The notes beneath the pieces were generated by a model. That model saw only the letters and a program-made list of their open reading frames with translations, searched no databases and was not told the DNA's origin. From the NCBI GenBank assembly GCA_003056245.1, contig MVDH01000001.1, positions 423,028 to 487,027 on the forward strand: a stretch of 64,000 bases of DNA, read 5' to 3'. Shown piece after piece: positions 1-8,862 of this stretch; position 1 is the stretch's first letter; the number at the start of each line of letters is the position of its first letter. The DNA is from Cellvibrio sp. 79. Its GTDB lineage: Bacteria > Pseudomonadota > Gammaproteobacteria > Pseudomonadales > Cellvibrionaceae. A program made the translations under genes and the position numbers.

Positions 1-519
1 GCCCGGTTCAAGGCGTACACCGTAACCAATATCCTGTTGTAATTGTTGGTTGATGGTCACCATAAAATCGTTGATGTGCCATGGCTTTTCAGTCACCTGA
101 CGATGGCGAATTTCAGTTTTGATTTTATTAACCAGTTTGCTCAGCAGTGGTCCCGCTTCATTAATTTCCAGGTAGGGTAGTAATTCGCGTTTTAATTGCG
201 GGTCGTATTCAAAGGGAACATGTTCCGCATAATCTTCCACAAAAAAATCGAAGGGATTGATGGAGGTCATTTCCGCAATCACTTCCACTTCAATTGTTAA
301 ATGCTTGCACTGCTCGGGGAAAACCAGGCGCGCCTGGAAATTACCGAACGGATCTTGTTGCCAGTTAATAAAATGTTCGGGTTCAATTTTTAACGAATAG
401 CTATGGATTTTGGTACGGCTGTGTGGCGCCGGGCGCAGGCGTAACACGTGAGGAAAAAGATTGGTCAGACGATCAAAGTGGTATTCAGTCTTATGGTGAA
501 TGGCAACGCGAATAGCCAT
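1..519 (-). CDS. Transglutaminase-like protein, DUF2126 type (N-terminal part only)
   Basis: This gene runs off the left edge, so only the first 173 codons are visible. The start ATG at 519-517 has a strong GGAAGGAAA ribosome site. The protein opens MAIRVAIHHKTEYHFDR and continues with LRPAPHSRTKIHSYSL and HFINWQQDPFGN. From memory these match the N-terminal bacterial transglutaminase-like domain of the roughly 1,100-residue proteins that end in DUF2126. The catalytic Cys-His-Asp domain would lie beyond the edge. Such proteins usually sit with ATP-grasp, alpha-E and Anbu peptidase genes, and an Anbu gene is indeed present at 1415-2134 on the same strand. Family assignment is from recalled sequence; function in the operon is unproven. 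Confidence 0.8.
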   Translation of the reverse strand, partial: MAIRVAIHHKTEYHFDRLTNLFPHVLRLRPAPHSRTKIHSYSLKIEPEHFINWQQDPFGNFQARLVFPEQCKHLTIEVEVIAEMTSINPFDFFVEDYAEHVPFEYDPQLKRELLPYLEINEAGPLLSKLVNKIKTEIRHRQVTEKPWHINDFMVTINQQLQQDIGYGVRLEPG

Positions 520-749
520 AAAAATTTCCTTCCAATAATCGTGTGTGGACCATGCTGGTGCACCTGGATGTGCATCAGGTTGGGAAAAGGGCAAGTTATT
601 ATCATCCGCAATCGTTGTGGTGCTGTGACACTCACACTTATTGTGGATTTACTTGCGCGCTTTGTAGCTCGGGTCGCGGCTCAGGATAGGTAAGGCAATA
701 TTTGCACCATGAGTGCATATGCATTTTTTATTAGAAGTTGCAGCTGATG

Positions 750-1064
750 CTAGTTTTCAATTTCGCTTTGCAATACAGAAATATAATCTTGTCCTCCGTA
801 GAAAATGCCAGTAATTGAAATCTGATCATTATCTACAACGAAGGCAATGACAGTTTGTTTTCGGTAATTGGTGAGACGCAAACCAGGCCTTATTTCGTCA
901 CGCTTGGTTCCTCGGAGAGGGAAAGTATTGAGGTTTTCACAATAATTGATAATAGAACTGGTGTAATTGAAAGCAATAGTGGATGAGGCCAAATTAGCCA
1001 AATAGTGATAGATAGTTAATAGCTGTTCCTCAGCTTCAGGGGAAAATACAACCTTGTATTTCAT
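750..1064 (-). CDS. parE: ParE-type toxin of a type II toxin-antitoxin pair
   Basis: The 104-residue protein starts MKYKVVFSPEAEEQL and contains FPLRGTKRDEIRPGLR and a C-terminal ITGIFYGGQDY, the layout of RelE/ParE-superfamily toxins. ParE proteins poison DNA gyrase, but the target here is inferred from the family only. Length is normal for ParE and no break is seen. The start codon overlaps the end of the antitoxin gene by four bases, so the two are translationally coupled, antitoxin first. A RelE-like mRNA cleavage activity is the alternative; the pairing with a ribbon-helix-helix ParD partner favours ParE. Confidence 0.88.
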   Translation of the reverse strand: MKYKVVFSPEAEEQLLTIYHYLANLASSTIAFNYTSSIINYCENLNTFPLRGTKRDEIRPGLRLTNYRKQTVIAFVVDNDQISITGIFYGGQDYISVLQSEIEN

Positions 1065-1330
1065 TTTGACTTGGCGTGTTCTCCTGCCAGACGTGCTCGT
1101 AGTGAACTCACAGACACTGCACGAGTTGGATCAGCCTTCAGCGCGTCATATGCAGGGCCAACGTGATTGTGTAGCCAATCTTCAATAGCTTTATCGCGCG
1201 CAAGGAGCGCACGTAATCCATCGCGAATAACTTCACTTTCGCTCGCATATTCCCCTGTTTGTACTTTGGCTTTAACTACATCTGCCATTTCATTGGGAAG
1301 CGTGATACTAAGTTGTTGGGTTGTTCGCAT
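1061..1330 (-). CDS. parD: ParD-type antitoxin
   Basis: The start at 1330 gives an 89-residue protein beginning MRTTQQLSITLPNEMADVVK, a typical ribbon-helix-helix N-terminus that binds DNA as a dimer. It is followed by GEYASESEVIRDGLRALLAR, the signature of ParD/CopG-like antitoxins. The flexible C-terminus would wrap the ParE toxin. An in-frame upstream extension to 1402 exists but has no family similarity, so the internal ATG is preferred. The pair is probably autoregulated through the RHH domain, with the operator expected just upstream (about 1331-1414); no clear palindrome was identified there. Confidence 0.88.
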   Translation of the reverse strand: MRTTQQLSITLPNEMADVVKAKVQTGEYASESEVIRDGLRALLARDKAIEDWLHNHVGPAYDALKADPTRAVSVSSLRARLAGEHAKSK

Positions 1331-1414
1331 GGTATGTTTACTCGAACCTGGGCAGGATTTAATCATATTCCTGTAGTTTGATGACGTCCAGATAATGAGC
1401 AACTAATTAATAAA

Positions 1415-2134
1415 TCAATTCTGCGGCGGCGGTGGCAACTGCAAGAAAGCCTGGACTATCTGGTGGTCCCATGACTTGGTGAGGTTGCGCAGGTATTCGT
1501 TGTCGGCAGCGAAGGAGCTGTGTTTCATTATGCCGCTGTCGGTGGCATAAACCATCAATTCAATCGGCGGGCCAACCGTGAGGTTGGAGCGCATGGTGGA
1601 GTCCATGGAGACCAGCGCGCACAGCGATGCAGTTTCCAATGAGGTTTCCGGTTTGAGGATACGGTCGAGAATCGGTTTGCCGTATTTGCTCTCGCCAATT
1701 TGCAGGTAAGGTGTTTGGTCCGAGGTGGTGATGTGATTACCCTGCGGGTAAATCAGGGTAACGGCTGGAGTATCCAACCCGATTTGCCCACCCAATAAAA
1801 AGCTCGCTTCAAAGCTTACGTTGCTATTGTGCTGCGCATGTTTTTCCTGGATGGCGACACTGATTTCGCCCACATAGTCTGCAGCGTCATGGACGCTGCT
1901 CACCGTGGCGAGGCTTACCTCAGCACCGTCTTTTATATCTTTACGGATTTTGGCAATGACTGACTGGGTAGTAGCAAGGTTACCCGCCGAATTGATCACT
2001 AATTGACGGTCGCCCTGAATGCCAAATTGATACATCTTGCTATAGGTGCTGACCTGGTCCACACCGGCATTGGTGCGGGAATCGGAACAGAAAACAACAC
2101 CCGCATTAACGTTGATCGCGACACAATAGGTCAT
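1415..2134 (-). CDS. Proteasome-type protease, Anbu family
   Basis: The 239-residue protein begins MTYCVAINVNAGVVFCSDSR followed by TNAGVDQVSTYSKM, the hallmark of the Anbu (ancestral beta subunit, also BPH) family of Ntn hydrolases. After removal of Met1, Thr2 would be the N-terminal nucleophile, so the start is fixed by function. Lys/Asp active-site positions are compatible with DSRTNAG. Anbu genes usually travel with transglutaminase-like, alpha-E and ATP-grasp genes, and a DUF2126-type transglutaminase lies downstream on the same strand. Here a parDE pair separates them. The physiological substrate of Anbu is unknown in general. Confidence 0.93.
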   Translation of the reverse strand: MTYCVAINVNAGVVFCSDSRTNAGVDQVSTYSKMYQFGIQGDRQLVINSAGNLATTQSVIAKIRKDIKDGAEVSLATVSSVHDAADYVGEISVAIQEKHAQHNSNVSFEASFLLGGQIGLDTPAVTLIYPQGNHITTSDQTPYLQIGESKYGKPILDRILKPETSLETASLCALVSMDSTMRSNLTVGPPIELMVYATDSGIMKHSSFAADNEYLRNLTKSWDHQIVQAFLQLPPPPQN

Positions 2135-2258
2135 AACAGCAACCGGAGCTTGGGAAAAAAGGGCGCCTAGGTTAAGAGCAGGTCAAATCAGCGTCAAGGC
2201 AATTTTTGACGACGCATTGGCAGCACCGGGATGATGCGACTGGTGGCGATAGAAGGCA

Positions 2259-2282
2259 AAAGCCGGATTTTACTCCGGCTTT
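2259..2282 (-). terminator. Intrinsic terminator overlapping the mscS stop codon
   Basis: Read on the minus strand, AAAGCCGGA and TCCGGCTTT form a 9-bp stem with the loop GTAAAA, followed by TTTTGCC. The TAA stop codon of mscS (2272-2270) lies in the loop, so the last codons of mscS form one arm of the hairpin. The T-tract is short (four T), so efficiency is uncertain. Confidence 0.65.
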
Positions 2283-3115
2283 GCTACTGCCTTGGCTTGC
2301 TTGTTCCAATGAACATCCATTTGCGGAAATGGGATAGTGATGCCGTGTTCATCAAACGCGATTTTGATTTTTTCATTCAGGGAGAATCTTACCTCCCAAT
2401 AATCTTCTGTTTTCACCCAGGGGCGCACAAAGAAATTCACACTGCTGGCTCCCAGTTCACCAACCACAATTTGAGTTTCAGGCTCAAACAATATACGGGA
2501 TTCGGTTTTGATAATTCCGGCGATTACATCGCGTGCAAGGCGAATATCATCGCCATAACCAATACTGAAAATCATGTCGATACGACGGGTCGCGCGTTTG
2601 GAATAGTTGATGATATTGCCGCTATAAATAGAACCATTAGGGATGATGACTTCTTTATTGTCGCCGCTGCGCAAGGTAGTTGAGAAAATGCCGATTTTTT
2701 CCACGATGCCTGAAGTTCCCGCCGCTTCGACAAAATCGCCATCTTTAAACGGGCGGAAAATTAACAGCATAAATCCGGCTGCAAAATTTTGCAGCGAGCC
2801 TTGCAATGCCAAACCAATTGCCAGACCGGCCGCACCCAATACCGCGATGACCGAGTTGGTATTTACGCCCAGTTGATCCAGCGCGGCAACAATCACAAAA
2901 ACCAGTAGTAATGCGTTGACTAATGACTGGATAAAATCCACCAGGATTTTATCCAGCTTGGTGTGTCGTAACACTCTGCCCAATACGCGCGCGATGATTT
3001 TTGCCACCAATTGACCGATCAGGAAAATCAGCAATGCAATTAAAATTTTTATACTCCACGGCACAATAAATTTGTCGTAGATAACAATCATTTTAGCTTC
3101 TTCGATACCGAACAT
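2270..3115 (-). CDS. mscS: Small-conductance mechanosensitive channel MscS
   Basis: The protein matches MscS closely. It has a hydrophobic N-terminal part, then the pore helix segment VIAVLGAAGLAIGLALQGSL, then FAAGFMLLIFRPFKDGDFVE and IPNGSIYSGNIINYS in the beta domain, and it ends ITIPFPQMDVHW. MscS is a homoheptameric inner-membrane channel that opens under membrane tension and releases solutes in osmotic downshock. At 281 residues the length is close to E. coli MscS. The start at 3115 is preferred over 3133 because AAGAGG lies six bases upstream of it. It follows the rnf operon on the same strand but a hairpin at 3171-3193 probably separates the transcripts. Confidence 0.95.
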   Translation of the reverse strand: MFGIEEAKMIVIYDKFIVPWSIKILIALLIFLIGQLVAKIIARVLGRVLRHTKLDKILVDFIQSLVNALLLVFVIVAALDQLGVNTNSVIAVLGAAGLAIGLALQGSLQNFAAGFMLLIFRPFKDGDFVEAAGTSGIVEKIGIFSTTLRSGDNKEVIIPNGSIYSGNIINYSKRATRRIDMIFSIGYGDDIRLARDVIAGIIKTESRILFEPETQIVVGELGASSVNFFVRPWVKTEDYWEVRFSLNEKIKIAFDEHGITIPFPQMDVHWNKQAKAVAKPE

Positions 3116-3170
3116 GGGCAACCTCTTATCCATGATTACATTAATGGAAAATAAAATTGAAAAACCAATG

Positions 3171-3193
3171 CTAAAGTCAGGGCATGACTTTAG
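3171..3193 (-). terminator. Hairpin between rnfE and mscS, probable terminator
   Basis: CTAAAGTCA and TGACTTTAG form a perfect 9-bp stem with a five-base loop, just downstream of rnfE on the minus strand. The T-rich run (GGTTTTTC) starts a few bases after the stem rather than directly, so termination is plausible but possibly leaky into mscS. Confidence 0.45.
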
Positions 3194-3208
3194 TGTTACA
3201 ACATTTAA

Positions 3209-3925
3209 TCAGGCAACTGAACCGGTAGTGCGCACACGCTTGCTACCTTTAACGGGTTCAGCTTTTTGTGCTTCTGCCCGTTTTTTAATATGCGCATCGA
3301 TAATGTTTTTCAGCGCGATTAAAAAACCTACGACGATAAATGCACCGGGAGGCAGTAATGCAAAAATCATATTGGGGTAATCAGCCCCGAACACATTGAG
3401 TTGCCAGCTGCGCGCAGATTCGCCAAACAATAAGTGCATATCCGCAAAAATATGCCCGGTACCGAGTAATTCGCGCACCGCACCTACACAAACCAATACC
3501 AGCAAGAAACCAAAGCCCATCATAAAACCATCAACAGCGGCGGGGGCTAATGTGTGTTTGCTGGCAAATGCATCCGCGCGGCCAAGTACAGCGCAATTGG
3601 TAACGATCAACGGGATAAACAAACCGAGGATTTGATAAAGCTCGTAGGTGTACGCTTTCATCAGCAATTCAATGCAAGTTACGGCGGAGGCGATGATCAT
3701 TACAAACGCGGGCAGGCGAATGGCATCGCTCACATAATGGCGTAACAACGATACGGCCGAGTTGGTCGTTGTTAAAACCAGTAATGTTGCCAGCCCCAGG
3801 CCAAGTGCGTTGACTACGGTAGAACTTACAGCGAGTAACGGACACAAGCCGAGTACTTGTACCAAAGCCGGGTTGTTACTCCAGATTCCTTTTTCAATAA
3901 TTTCTTTGTAATTAACATCACTCAT
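3209..3925 (-). CDS. rnfE: Ion-translocating oxidoreductase complex subunit RnfE
   Basis: The 238-residue membrane protein contains [20 protein letters not shown] and the paired segment [20 protein letters not shown], both characteristic of RnfE/NqrD. RnfE pairs with RnfA in the membrane and is part of the ferredoxin:NAD+ oxidoreductase that couples electron transfer to Na+ or H+ transport (called Rsx in E. coli, where it reduces SoxR). The conserved Cys in LGLCP and TNCAV fit the intramembrane iron-sulfur site known between RnfA and RnfE. The ATG at 3925 has AGGTGAA upstream; a GTG at 3934 is less likely. It overlaps rnfG by eight bases. Confidence 0.95.
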   Translation of the reverse strand: MSDVNYKEIIEKGIWSNNPALVQVLGLCPLLAVSSTVVNALGLGLATLLVLTTTNSAVSLLRHYVSDAIRLPAFVMIIASAVTCIELLMKAYTYELYQILGLFIPLIVTNCAVLGRADAFASKHTLAPAAVDGFMMGFGFLLVLVCVGAVRELLGTGHIFADMHLLFGESARSWQLNVFGADYPNMIFALLPPGAFIVVGFLIALKNIIDAHIKKRAEAQKAEPVKGSKRVRTTGSVA

Positions 3926-4595
3926 GGGCTTCACCTGCTGATGTTGTTGCGGGAAATGAACTTATGGACGATTGTCCGCTACTGAATAAACTTTCATGAT
4001 TAATTGCAACAAACTCCAGTACACGTTTAATTTGGCCAACTACTGCGCGCGGGGTAATGGTTGCACCGGCGAACTGATCAAAAGCACCACCGTCTTTTTT
4101 TACTTTCCATTCTTCAACCACTGGTACCTGCAAACTCTTGCCATTGAAATGTAAAATCCACTGGTTTTTTTTCAATTCGATTTTATCGCCCAACCCCGGT
4201 GTTTCCTTGTGCAATAAAATTCGTACCCCGGCGATAGTGCCATCGCGATTCACACCCACAATCATATTGATATCGCCCGAGTAGCCGTCATGTGCCGTTG
4301 CGGGAATAATCAATGCAGAAATTTCGCCATTATGGCGGGCGCGATGGATTTTACTGTTGGCGTCTGTACCGAGTTCGATCCAGCCGGATTGTGGAACCGG
4401 AATGGTATCGGTTAATAAATCGTTGTCGTGTTGGCTGAGCGGAATAATTTCGTAGAGTGCGCGTTGTTGCGCGGCGCGTTCAGCCGTGGCGATTCGATCC
4501 TGGGTGCCGAGGTTGGTCAAGGCCAACGCACCTGCGGTGGCAATCGCAAACGCGGTGAGGATCAAACTATTTTTGCTGATGGATTTACCAAGCAT
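3918..4595 (-). CDS. rnfG: Rnf complex flavoprotein subunit RnfG
   Basis: The 225-residue protein has one N-terminal membrane helix ([20 protein letters not shown]) and a periplasmic FMN-binding domain. The motif [15 protein letters not shown] carries the Thr (residue 179 from this start) that receives FMN covalently in the family; the usual S/T before GAT is Ala here. [12 protein letters not shown] is also conserved. The start at 4595 is chosen for its GAGAG site just downstream of the rnfD stop; an upstream TTG at 4610 is unlikely. The gene sits in the standard position between rnfD and rnfE. ApbE is needed for flavin attachment but is not in this window. Confidence 0.94.
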   Translation of the reverse strand: MLGKSISKNSLILTAFAIATAGALALTNLGTQDRIATAERAAQQRALYEIIPLSQHDNDLLTDTIPVPQSGWIELGTDANSKIHRARHNGEISALIIPATAHDGYSGDINMIVGVNRDGTIAGVRILLHKETPGLGDKIELKKNQWILHFNGKSLQVPVVEEWKVKKDGGAFDQFAGATITPRAVVGQIKRVLEFVAINHESLFSSGQSSISSFPATTSAGEAHE

Positions 4596-4606
4596 GGTTC
4601 GCTCTC

Positions 4607-5677
4607 TCAATGACCGTCACGTGGTGTGCTATCAGTCGCACGACGCGGTTTTTTATGGCCGTAGGTGCGCGGTGTAGTGTAGTAATCGATAAAGGGTGAA
4701 GCAAAATTCAATAGCAATACTGCGAAAGCAACGCCATCCGGATAGCTGGTACCCCAGCTGCGGATTACATATATCAATACACCAATCGACGCGCCGTAAA
4801 CAATACGCCCTTTATTACTGACTGCGGAAGTCACCGGATCAGTCACAATAAAAAAAGCACCCAACATGGTTGCACCGGAGAGCAAATGGAAAATCGGTGA
4901 GCCGCTGGAATTGGAGCTGCCGCTGTCATAAAACAATGCAGCCATTACGGTTAATGCGGCGAGCATGGAAACCGGTGCATGCCAGGTAAATACTTTTTTG
5001 TAGAGCAAATAAATACCGCCGATCAAAAACGCGATATTGACCCATTCCCAACCGGCACCGGCCCAGCGGCCATCAAACACGGCTTCTTTTTTGTATAAAT
5101 CGTTTAACGTTAATCCCGCATTTTGTTTCATGATGTCGAGCACCGTGGCGGAGCTGTAACCATCGATCTGCGTTCCAAAAAATATTTTATCCAGTGCGGC
5201 GACCAGGCTTAGTGTCGCTTGGCCATCGGGCAACAACGGTAATGGTGTTGGCCATGATGTCATTTGCAACGGGAAAGAAACTAGCAATAACGCGTAGGCA
5301 ACCATTGCCGGATTAAATGGATTGAAACCCATGCCGCCATAAAGTTGTTTCGCTAATACAATGGCGATAAAACTCGCGCTCACTATCAGCCACCACGGGC
5401 AATACGCAGGCAGCGAAACACCGATTAAAATTCCGGTCACCAACGCACTGCAATCGGCCAGATAAAACATAACCGGGCGCTGGCGCAGTTTCATCACCGC
5501 CGCTTCAAAAGCAACACAGGTGATGCTCGCCAACAACACATTGATTAATACACCAATGCCAAAGAAATGGGTGAGCGCTGCGATACCGGGAAACGTGGCA
5601 TAAACGACGAGGCGCATCACGCGCCCGGTGCGATTAGCCCCGTGAGTGTGGGGCGAGGTGATATTCAATAGCGCCAT
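4607..5677 (-). CDS. rnfD: Rnf complex membrane flavoprotein subunit RnfD
   Basis: The 356-residue polytopic protein matches RnfD along its length: AKQLYGGMGFNPFNPAMVAY, LLSGATMLGAFFIVTDPVTS and SYPDGVAFAVLLLNFASP. By alignment with remembered E. coli RsxD, the covalent FMN site is the Thr of DGYSSATV (residue 178). RnfD resembles NqrB and is thought to form part of the ion path. AAGAGAAG precedes the ATG. The gap to the upstream gene, an unrelated 97-codon insertion, is 48 bp, whereas rnfG follows 11 bp after the stop, so the operon spacing is disturbed only on the rnfC side. Confidence 0.95.
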   Translation of the reverse strand: MALLNITSPHTHGANRTGRVMRLVVYATFPGIAALTHFFGIGVLINVLLASITCVAFEAAVMKLRQRPVMFYLADCSALVTGILIGVSLPAYCPWWLIVSASFIAIVLAKQLYGGMGFNPFNPAMVAYALLLVSFPLQMTSWPTPLPLLPDGQATLSLVAALDKIFFGTQIDGYSSATVLDIMKQNAGLTLNDLYKKEAVFDGRWAGAGWEWVNIAFLIGGIYLLYKKVFTWHAPVSMLAALTVMAALFYDSGSSNSSGSPIFHLLSGATMLGAFFIVTDPVTSAVSNKGRIVYGASIGVLIYVIRSWGTSYPDGVAFAVLLLNFASPFIDYYTTPRTYGHKKPRRATDSTPRDGH

Positions 5678-5725
5678 TCAAACTTCTCTTGGAAAAACCA
5701 CTGGGTAATTAATGATTGCGATGGG

Positions 5726-6019
5726 CTATTCTGCATCCCATTCATTTTCATAACCGTTACTTACTAAATAGCCGTTCAGGCTATGGAAAATATATTCGAG
5801 CCAGTGTTCATAGCCTTCTATTTCCATGACAGCAATACCCTTTCCCTTGTCTTCTATAGCTTGATCAACCATGGCCCAATATAAATTTTTCAGAATAGTT
5901 GCCTGAGCACTATTTTTTACTTGGCCTATCTCAATAATATGCTCCGCTTCTTTTGCTCCCAGCAATTTAGCATAGTGAATTAAAATTACTTTTTCTTCGG
6001 TGTATTTATACTCAATCAT
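5726..6019 (-). CDS. Unknown 97-residue protein inserted between rnfC and rnfD
   Basis: I do not recognise this protein. From the ATG at 6019 (GTGGGGAAAAATC upstream gives a fair ribosome site) it reads MIEYKYTEEKVILIHYAKLL and ends GYLVSNGYENEWDAE. It is acidic, mostly helical-looking, with no signal peptide, membrane segment or cysteine. It lies 28 bp after rnfC and 48 bp before rnfD on the same strand, a position that is empty in the rnf operons I know. Its DNA is clearly AT-richer than rnfC and rnfD, which suggests recent acquisition. It would be co-transcribed with rnf. Whether it affects the complex or is a passenger cannot be told from sequence. Confidence 0.7.
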   Translation of the reverse strand: MIEYKYTEEKVILIHYAKLLGAKEAEHIIEIGQVKNSAQATILKNLYWAMVDQAIEDKGKGIAVMEIEGYEHWLEYIFHSLNGYLVSNGYENEWDAE

Positions 6020-6047
6020 AATGATTTTTCCCCACAACGAATAACAC

Positions 6048-8210
6048 TCATCCTGTCTGCAACCCAATTGAGTTTTGAATCTCATTCAGTCTTTCTTCCA
6101 GCTTGGTTATACCAAGGCGGAAGGCTTCAATGTTGGGATCATTTTCTGCTTCGGCTTGTGCCAAACGCTCGCGTGCTTTTTGCAGGCGGGATTGTAATGC
6201 CTTGATTTGTTCTGCACGCTTTTCTTCATCACTCTTGTCCGGGATGGCAGCTGCTTTTTTTCTGGCTTTCGCGCGTGCAATCGCTGCTGCCATTGGATCT
6301 TCTATTGTCGCAGTAACTTCAGCTGTTGCCGTTTTCGCTGCAACAATAATTTCTGGCGTGACGGATGTAGCTTGCGCTGCTTCAATTGGCTTCGCATCTG
6401 TTGGGTTTTGCACGGGTTGTGTTGCAATAAAATCGGCGAGTTTTTTCTCTGCTTCAGCAAGTTTTAATTCTGCTTGTTTAATGCGAACTTGCTGTTTCAC
6501 CAATTGCTCTTCGCTGATTACCGGATTGGTTTTATTCGGCACTAGCGGTTTTTGCGAAAATTCTAGCGTTACCTTCGCGGCATTTACCATCCGCTCAAGC
6601 TTGGTTTTTTGTTCGTCAGTAGATACTTGTACCGAGCTGACTTTTGCAACTGCCGCAGAAACAACATCGGGCACTGTTTGAGATACTTGTGGTAATGCAG
6701 AAAGGCTGGCCGCTTTGTCAGCCAGCTTTTGTTTTGCTTCTTCTGCCGCTTTTTGACGAAGCAAACGCTTTGCTTCTTTTTCCGCTTCCTCTTTGGCGAT
6801 ACGCGCCTGGCGGAATTCAAAACGCTGACGTGAGCGATCCGCTTTTTCTTTTTCTAATTCATTTTGGCGAATACTGCCTTTAGCCGCGCGATAATATTGC
6901 ACCAGCGGAATTGTGCTGGGGCAAACATAGGAACAAGCGCCGCATTCAATACAATCAAATAAATTGTGTGCTTCCAGCCGATCAAAATCTTCCGCCTGCG
7001 CGTACCAGAATAATTGTTGCGGCAATAAACTGGCCGGGCAAACATCGGCGCACATACCGCAGCGAATACACGCTTGTGCCGGTGGCGGCGCTGGCAATTC
7101 CTGTTTGCTTGGGGCGAGGATACAGTTGGTGGTTTTAATGACCGGCGCATCCAGATCCAGCAAGGTGAAGCCCATCATTGGGCCGCCCATCACCACACGC
7201 GATGCGCGGTTTTTATCAAAGCCATGTTGTTCTAGCACATAACTAATGGGTGTGCCGAATAACACATCGATATTGCGTTGGGTTTGCAACGCTTCGCCAA
7301 CAATTGTGGTCACGCGTGAAATCATCGGCTCACCGTAACGCACCGCGCGCCAGGCGGCGACGGCTGTTGCAACGTTTACGCAAATTACACCAATATCCGC
7401 CGAGTGATGGCCGCTAGGTGTTTCGCGCCCGGTTAATATCTGGATGATTTGTTTCGCACCGCCCGATGGATATTTGGTAGGAAATGAAACGACCTGAATT
7501 TTTTTTGCTTCCGGATCGGTAACGCTTGCGGATGCAATCGCCATTTTTAATGCAGCGATGGCTTTGGGTTTATTGTCCTCAACACCAATCAATAATTTTT
7601 CCGGGTAATGCAAAATATGGCTGAGCAATAATGTGCCCGCGATCAATTCATTCGCACGCACTTGCATCAACATATCGTCAGCGGTGATGTAGGGTTCACA
7701 CTCGGCGCCGTTGAGAATTAATGTGTCGATAATCTGTGTCGATTTTGGGGCGAGTTTTACGGCGGTGGGAAAACCGGCGCCGCCTAAACCGGCGATACCT
7801 GCGGCGCGAATTTTATCGAGCAAATCCAAACGATCCAGCGCGCGAAAATCGGCGCATTCTTCTTTTTCAATCCATGCATGCAAACCATCGGGTTGGATGA
7901 CAATAGATTCAGCCGCGATGCCGGATGGATGGGGAATCGCACATTCTTCAATCGCGATAACGGTTCCGGATGTCGATGCGTGGGTGTTTACGCTGAACGT
8001 GCCATCCGCCGCGCCAATCAATTGCCCGGCCAACACGTTATCACCCACTTGCACTACGGCTTGTGACGGCGTGCCCAGGTGTTGGTTAAGTGGAATCACT
8101 AATACTGGCGGCAATGGAATTTCGCCCAACGGCAATTGCAGCGATTGCTTTTTATTTTCCGGCGGATGAACGCCGCCGGGAATATTCCAGACTCTGATTA
8201 AACTGCTCAT
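6048..8210 (-). CDS. rnfC: Rnf complex NADH-binding iron-sulfur subunit RnfC
   Basis: The 720-residue protein has the RnfC/NuoF-like core with GGVHPPENK, AGIAGLGGAGFPTAVKL and ILNGAECEPYITADD, which form the flavin and NADH site. Two [4Fe-4S] motifs follow: CIRCGMCADVCP near residue 381 and CIECGACSYVCP near residue 420. After about residue 450 comes a long Ala/Lys/Glu-rich helical tail with repeated KQKAAEEAKQK-like segments, a variable extension usual in gammaproteobacterial RnfC. The ATG at 8210 overlaps the rnfB stop (TGATG), showing coupling. The same-frame GTG one codon upstream lies inside rnfB. Confidence 0.96.
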   Translation of the reverse strand: MSSLIRVWNIPGGVHPPENKKQSLQLPLGEIPLPPVLVIPLNQHLGTPSQAVVQVGDNVLAGQLIGAADGTFSVNTHASTSGTVIAIEECAIPHPSGIAAESIVIQPDGLHAWIEKEECADFRALDRLDLLDKIRAAGIAGLGGAGFPTAVKLAPKSTQIIDTLILNGAECEPYITADDMLMQVRANELIAGTLLLSHILHYPEKLLIGVEDNKPKAIAALKMAIASASVTDPEAKKIQVVSFPTKYPSGGAKQIIQILTGRETPSGHHSADIGVICVNVATAVAAWRAVRYGEPMISRVTTIVGEALQTQRNIDVLFGTPISYVLEQHGFDKNRASRVVMGGPMMGFTLLDLDAPVIKTTNCILAPSKQELPAPPPAQACIRCGMCADVCPASLLPQQLFWYAQAEDFDRLEAHNLFDCIECGACSYVCPSTIPLVQYYRAAKGSIRQNELEKEKADRSRQRFEFRQARIAKEEAEKEAKRLLRQKAAEEAKQKLADKAASLSALPQVSQTVPDVVSAAVAKVSSVQVSTDEQKTKLERMVNAAKVTLEFSQKPLVPNKTNPVISEEQLVKQQVRIKQAELKLAEAEKKLADFIATQPVQNPTDAKPIEAAQATSVTPEIIVAAKTATAEVTATIEDPMAAAIARAKARKKAAAIPDKSDEEKRAEQIKALQSRLQKARERLAQAEAENDPNIEAFRLGITKLEERLNEIQNSIGLQTG

Positions 8211-8848
8211 CACGCGGCCTTATCATCGCTGGTGTTGCGGCGATCAGTAGCGATTAAATTCGCCACAACATGGAATACTGGTTTCTGGTTGGTCGCAGGG
8301 AGCGCCCATTTCCAGCTATCAATATTGGTTGGCAGTGGGACCATATCAATACAATCTACCGGGCAGGGTTCTACACACAAATCGCAACCGGTGCACTCAT
8401 CGATAATTACTGTGTGCATTTGTTTGGCTGCGCCGAGGATCGCATCGGTCGGGCACGCCTGGATGCATTTAGTGCAACCGATGCATTCATCCTCACGAAT
8501 AAACGCCACTTTTTTTACTGCGGAATATTCGCCGTGTTCGGTATCCAGTGTGGGTGCGGGAACGTCGAGTAAATCGGCGAGTGCATTAATCGTCGCCTGG
8601 CCACCGGGAGGGCATTTATTAATGTCTTCGCCGTTGACGATGGCCTGTGCGTAAGGTTTGCAACCCGGGTGACCGCATTGACCGCATTGGGTTTGTGGCA
8701 ACAGTGCGTCGATGCGCTCCACCAATGGATCGCCTTCCACTTTATATTTTACCGCCGCAAAACCCAGAATCGCGCCGAATGCGGCGGACAATCCACCCAA
8801 CGCTAATAGCGCACTGAGGATAGGGTTTTGCAGGATAAAGTCGATCAT
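8210..8848 (-). CDS. rnfB: Rnf complex iron-sulfur subunit RnfB
   Basis: The 212-residue protein has one N-terminal membrane helix, then a four-Cys cluster [12 protein letters not shown]...C (C55, C58, C63, C79) and two ferredoxin motifs, [12 protein letters not shown] (from C122) and [12 protein letters not shown] (from C152). It passes electrons between ferredoxin and the membrane subunits. All cluster ligands are intact. It follows rnfA by 14 bp and overlaps rnfC. Length is slightly more than the 192 residues of E. coli RsxB, the excess being at the C-terminus. Confidence 0.96.
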   Translation of the reverse strand: MIDFILQNPILSALLALGGLSAAFGAILGFAAVKYKVEGDPLVERIDALLPQTQCGQCGHPGCKPYAQAIVNGEDINKCPPGGQATINALADLLDVPAPTLDTEHGEYSAVKKVAFIREDECIGCTKCIQACPTDAILGAAKQMHTVIIDECTGCDLCVEPCPVDCIDMVPLPTNIDSWKWALPATNQKPVFHVVANLIATDRRNTSDDKAA

Positions 8849-8862
8849 GGTGCCGCCCGGAA

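Noticed and set aside
701-740. TGCAC/GTGCA hairpin followed by TATGCATTTTTTATT, terminator-like on the plus strand
   Set aside because: No plus-strand gene lies upstream, and on the minus strand, where parE ends, there is no T-run after the stem.
6103-6681. Plus-strand open frame of 192 codons
   Set aside because: It lies opposite the Ala/Lys-rich tail of rnfC; its Ser/Ala/Cys-rich composition is what an antisense frame of such DNA gives, and there is no ribosome site.
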